Assembly (NCBI RefSeq): GCF_022539665.2
Contig: NC_081333.1
Location: 1,736,001 to 1,800,000, forward strand
Origin: Daphnia carinata
Taxonomy: Eukaryota > Arthropoda > Branchiopoda > Diplostraca > Daphniidae
Direction: 5' to 3'
Length of the DNA stretch: 64,000 bases
Shown here piece after piece: positions 59,842 to 64,000 of the stretch; position 1 is the stretch's first letter; each line of letters begins with the position of its first letter. Under the pieces are notes generated by a model. That model saw nothing but the letters and a program-made list of their open reading frames with translations, was not told the origin of the DNA and made no database searches. The position numbers were made by a program, and so were the translations under genes.

Positions 59842-62800
59842 CTAAGGTGCTGGGCTTCGTTCTTTTCCCGTGGCAGCAGCCACACCCTTACCGGGAGTTC
59901 CAGTTGGCACTTTTAAGGGTGAGATTCGCGAATAGCATGCCATTACAGAGTGTCCGCGTTTTTATTTTTCCTTTTTTCCCACAACCATACAATCTTAGCT
60001 GAACGTCCCAATTGTTTTGGAGATGTGACGTAAGGTGATTTGCCCGAAACAGGATTGAAATACCATAGAGTCAAATCTTGGCTTAGAATTTATTACAATT
60101 CATTTGTATTTGGCATGCGATCAATACCCCTTCTGCTATATGTTTTTATTGTTTTTCCAGCCTCTCCAGTCGTTTTATCTCGTCGTTTTCTATATTCAGA
60201 GAATAAACAATGAAAAATTCCCATTGATCAAACAAATCTACAGGGTCAAGTTCGACCATACATACCTTTCACTGCTTTATCAGCGGCTGCCTTGTCTTCG
60301 ACAATGAACCTAATTTTTTTCGAAATATAAACAACACAGTGGATGAGAATTAGGAATAATCATGGCTTCTTTCTTGTTTGTTTGTTTCGTCTCAGTCTAG
60401 CCAAAACGATTGGTTTCGATTTCCCGAACAAGATGCATAAAACATAACACTTACCAAGCGTTTGCGAAGAAGAAATAAGCACTTAGCGCCGCAAGGATGG
60501 TCGTAATAAACAGCGAATACTGAAGTGCTCGAAATTCGATGTCGACCGTCTCCATGTCGATGAACGAAGAACCGGAGCAGTTGTTGCTAGCGGAGGATTC
60601 GTCCAGCATCATCGTACCACCATAGTAATCATACGATGACATCTTTGTTTCTTCCGCAGCAGTCAATGACTTCTTGAAACTGTCTGATACCTGTAAGATT
60701 AAATGAATACCGTCAGATCTTTCGATTTGCGATTAATTCTAAGATTCTATACCAGTCCAACGATGTAAGGAGATCCGGCATCGCCCAGGGCGTGGGATAC
60801 AAGGATGGAAAAAGCTTCGGCCGTTGAACGTCTCGTTGGAATAACGACGTACTACATCACGGCAAAACAAAATAGTTCAAATTTAATTGAAGTTAATCAT
60901 TTGAATAGTTTAAAGAATACCAGAAGGATGTCACCGACGGGCGCCCTGAACAAGAGGATTGCAAAAGGAGAGTTAGACAAGATAAAGATATTCATGCAAC
61001 ATTCAAAACTATTTACCAATTAACGTTAAGGAACCACTGGCCGAAGAAGAGGACGATGTACATTGGCACAGGAGGACCTGATGCAATGTAGCAACCCCAA
61101 TAGAGTAATGGAGCGCAGATGACCATACTCCAAGCGCAAACTTGGGCATCGGCCGTTGGAAAACGTTTCCTTAATTTCTGTCCGACCAGCGATCCTGATG
61201 CTACACCCACAACGCCAGCCAGAGCCGCTTCAAACCCGACTATGAGTGACACCCTTTCATTTAACGTTTAGTAATTGATCATTCGTGTTTTGTCGTCTCT
61301 TTTTTTCAGTACTATATACCTGGTATAAGAAACATCTTCGCCTAATGTTGTAGCCTGTCCTAACGTGATGAATTTAGGGCCCCACCACGCCAACGCACCG
61401 GAGACGTATGTTGTTAGCGTGCATCCAGCCGTTGACAATACGTAACTTTTACTGATCAATGGAAAAAGGATGTAAATTTTGTTTTTCAGAAACAAGAGTT
61501 CTCTTTTATGTGTTTTTTTGGTTTGATCTTACTTTGTAGCCAAGTATTTCAAATCGTCCCAATAAGAAGTTGCAGATAACTTGGACCCCTCGGCTTCGCC
61601 TCTTGGTGGCTCTTGGACGATAAATATGATCAGCAAGACGGCGATGAGACCTAGAAAAGGTGTGACTCGAAGGCCCCACTGCCACGAGCCAAAAGCGCTG
61701 GCCATTGCTGCACCGACGATAAACCCTAGCCCACTTCACCCGGAAATTTTCAAAAGGCAAACAAACGTTAAATGAGGTGGCTTTACTGGAACCTACTGTT
61801 CGCTAAATGTATACCTTCCGACGGGAATAGCAAAGTAGTAAAGGATAAGAAACTTAGACCGAGTATCACCAATGCAAACATCGGAGATGATAGTTGGTGA
61901 AACAGTGGAAAACATGGATTCGCCGATGCCGACCAAAATTCTTGACGTCAAGAAGAGACTGTAACTTTCTGAAAACGAACCAGCTAAATTGGATATTCCC
62001 CAGAAAGTAATACCAATTGCCATGATGAGCCTGTTTGAAAAATTGTGAATAAATTCATGTTGATGTTCACTTTAATGCGTTACAACTCTCGTACTTGCGA
62101 GAGAACCTGTCACCCAGGTAACCAACGATGGGTGAGAAGAGCATGTAGGAAACCACGAAAGCAGTTGAGAGCAAACCGCCTTGCGCGTCACTGATATCGA
62201 AAAAACATTGAATCTCCGGCAAAATTCCTACAAGAAAAGAATAACAATGCCACTTTAACAGGTACTGTTTATAGTAAATCCATTTGCGCTGGTTAAATAT
62301 CGTAATATAGTGTCCCATCGCGTTCGTTGCAACCTTGCGTTCACGATAAAATGGGTGTCGTATAATGTAAACAAACACAGCGTACCTGCGATAGTGAAGC
62401 GATCCATGTACTTTAACAGATTAACAAAACACAGGATAATGACGGTCATGTACTGGCGTTTAGTCATTTGTTTAACCTCTTCAATGGATGTCGCGGACGA
62501 AGTCATTGACGCCGATGATGCATGGCTGTCAGTTAACTTCTCTTCTTTGCCAATTGATATCGAATCTTCCTTAATTGACAATGAAGACGATTTTTCTTCA
62601 TCTACCTGAATGGATGGTTTGATGTCAGCATCGCTTTCTGCTGTCGGCACGTGTGTGCTTTCTTCAACACCGATTGAATTTGATCTTTTCGACGATAGAG
62701 ACTTGTTATCAGCATTGTCGTGTTTGTGATCGAGTTGCTGTTCTGGTTTCTCGTCTATTTTGGCCTCCGGTCTCTCATCCTCGGTGTGAATCTGCTCGAC

Positions 62801-62842
62801 AACCGACTGATGACTTCCGGTTTCTTTGACGTCCGTATCCAT
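59842..62842 (-). CDS. spinster-like (SPNS) MFS transporter B
   Basis: Exons: 62386-62842, 62095-62227, 61815-62030, 61533-61733, 61320-61451, 61017-61253, 60921-60945, 60753-60851, 60455-60690, 60266-60309 and a tentative last exon 59842-59909 (1848 nt, about 615 aa). Paralogue of SPNS-A with the same exon sizes (133, 216, 201, 99, 44 bp). The long acidic/Ser-rich N-tail (about 140 residues, [12 protein letters not shown]...) precedes TM1 [15 protein letters not shown]. Note the Lys where SPNS-A has Asn-Tyr-like LINYMDR. Further motifs: [52 protein letters not shown]; and [20 protein letters not shown]. The 262-bp exon of SPNS-A is here split 237+25 by an extra intron, and only one version exists. 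The last exon ([20 protein letters not shown]) is chosen by phase only and has a weak acceptor. Confidence 0.88.
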
Positions 62843-63200
62843 TAGCAATCCGCAATGTCCTCTTCTCCAGGGATAAAAAACTAAACAAAAAGGCGGCTGT
62901 TGAATTCCCAGATGATGGGAACCAACTAAATCCAAGGTGTTGGACACTTTTATTTATATCTATCCATTTTATTTTTTGTGTGGTGAGACTTGAAAGGTTT
63001 AGATTACGTCTTATCTGTACCCTGTTGTGATATGCTATAAAAACATAACCTTAAAAGCAGACACACATGGATATGCTGATACAAATCCATTTAATCAAGC
63101 CATTGTTTTTTGTAAAGCCCAAATCCATACACCTGAATTAATACATACAACCTGTTCCTTTTAAGAATTTTCCATCTTGTATGCAAGTACATCTCGCTTA
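62843..63200. other. intergenic between SPNS-B and SPNS-C
   Basis: About 360 bp, including the 5' leader of SPNS-B (an acceptor-like TTTGTTTAG lies about 40 bp before its ATG). No other feature recognised. Confidence 0.5.
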
Positions 63201-64000
63201 TCAGTATCTTCTGGGAATGCTATCGACAAATTCAGGCCCTGCGGGTTTAGCTGTCGTAGATGTCGTTTGCTGTTCAATCATTTCTAGTCGTTTCCTTTCG
63301 TTATGTTCTGTATGATTAAAATTGAAATGTTTAAGTTGGATTTTTCACGTAATTTTACGTGGATGAATCGACAACATTTGAGCTCCCCTTAAACATTTTC
63401 ACGAACATTTTATTGTCGTCCAAGCAAAACGTTCGTTTATTGCGTCAGTCGATTCAACCACTGCTAAACGTTGTCTAACAAACATAAAGGACCTAGAGCT
63501 TATCGTTTACCTGTCACTGCCTTGTCGACTAAGGCTTTATCCTGTACGATATACCTGAAATAGAATAGGAAACGTTTAACTTGCACGATTCGCTTCGTTG
63601 GTAAAAGGTAAATAATACCATGCGCTGGCAAAGAAGAAAACTGCGCTAAGTTCTGCGATGATAGTCCCAATAAAAAATGCATACTGCAAGGACAGATAGT
63701 CTATGTCAACCGTTTCGGGATCGATGAACGAGGAACCGGAGCAGTTATTGCTAGCGGAGGATTCGTCCAACATCACCGCTCCGCCGTAGAAATCGTACGG
63801 CATAATCTTTGACTCTTCAGCAGCTGTAAGTGATGCTTTAAAGCTGTCAGATACCTGTAGAACGATTTTATTTTATTATTTCCATTTAATTTTATATTCT
63901 CTCTGAAGAACGTTGTTCTGTATCTATCCATATGATTACATACCAGGCCGGTAATGTACGGAGATCCAGCATCACCCAAAGCATGAGAAATGAGGATAAA
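63201..64000 (-). CDS. spinster-like (SPNS) MFS transporter C, 3' part only
   Basis: The gene runs off the window end, so only its last four exons are visible: 63944-64000 (partial), 63619-63854, 63511-63554 and 63201-63307. They match the C-terminal part of SPNS-B exon for exon (236 and 44 bp identical in length). Shared strings include [12 protein letters not shown] and [16 protein letters not shown], the latter almost identical in DNA as well. The tail (EHNERKRLEMIEQQTT... ending IPRRY) differs from both SPNS-A tails and from the tentative B tail. B and C are probably the youngest duplicates, or have undergone gene conversion in exon 9. Confidence 0.9.

Noticed and set aside
62843-62947. 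N-terminal extension of SPNS-B upstream of its ATG.
   Set aside because: The extension would start at GTG and crosses a probable 3' splice site. The ATG at 62842 is the natural start.

Overview
The window reads as nuclear DNA of a small, compact arthropod genome. Genes have many short introns (often 60-100 bp, GT-AG, one apparent GC-AG), no operons, and abundant miniature inverted-repeat elements. The gene content (spinster-like transporters, an Rh-type ammonium channel, UNC-76/FEZ, a prostanoid-like receptor, SMC4) is animal. A crustacean such as Daphnia is my best guess, but that is inference from gene architecture and was not tested. All gene models below were built by hand from splice signals, reading phase and recalled family similarity. 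Every complete model has a total coding length that is a multiple of three.

Layout. 1-9 kb is gene-poor and repeat-rich: a long inverted repeat, a piggyBac-type MITE flanked by TTAA, a 23-bp minisatellite, an element with an 8-bp target duplication, and an element flanked by TA whose ends start CAGTGCCGG. 9.0-9.5 kb (-) holds a complete three-exon sulfiredoxin. 10.1-14.9 kb (-) holds two tandem SLC46/proton-coupled-folate-transporter-like MFS genes with matching exon sizes. 17.3-20.1 kb (+) is a FEZ/UNC-76 kinesin adaptor. 21.7-23.2 kb (-) is an LPGAT1-like acyltransferase. 25.2-31.8 kb (-) is a seven-exon prostanoid-like GPCR. 36.0-40.7 kb (+) is the condensin ATPase SMC4 (12 exons, 1310 aa). 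41.4-46.4 kb is a ~5 kb inverted duplication with ~2.25 kb arms. Each arm carries a decayed copy of the same multi-exon coiled-coil gene, and the 546-bp centre holds three tRNA-like fragments. 48.0-64.0 kb (-) is a tandem cluster of three spinster-like (SPNS) transporters, the last cut by the window end. An Rh-type ammonium transporter (+) and an alanine/glycine-rich protein gene (+) lie between the first and second SPNS genes.

The most notable signals are: (1) two consecutive 262-bp copies of one SPNS exon that must be mutually exclusive because 262 is not a multiple of three, together with two alternative last exons; (2) the large inverted duplication with its pseudogene pair; (3) several clean non-autonomous DNA transposons with intact target-site duplications; and (4) a pair of diverged 93-nt ORFs upstream of UNC-76 with conserved length and spacing of residues. 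No CRISPR, rRNA or intact tRNA gene was seen. Nothing here convincingly represents a wholly new biological system.
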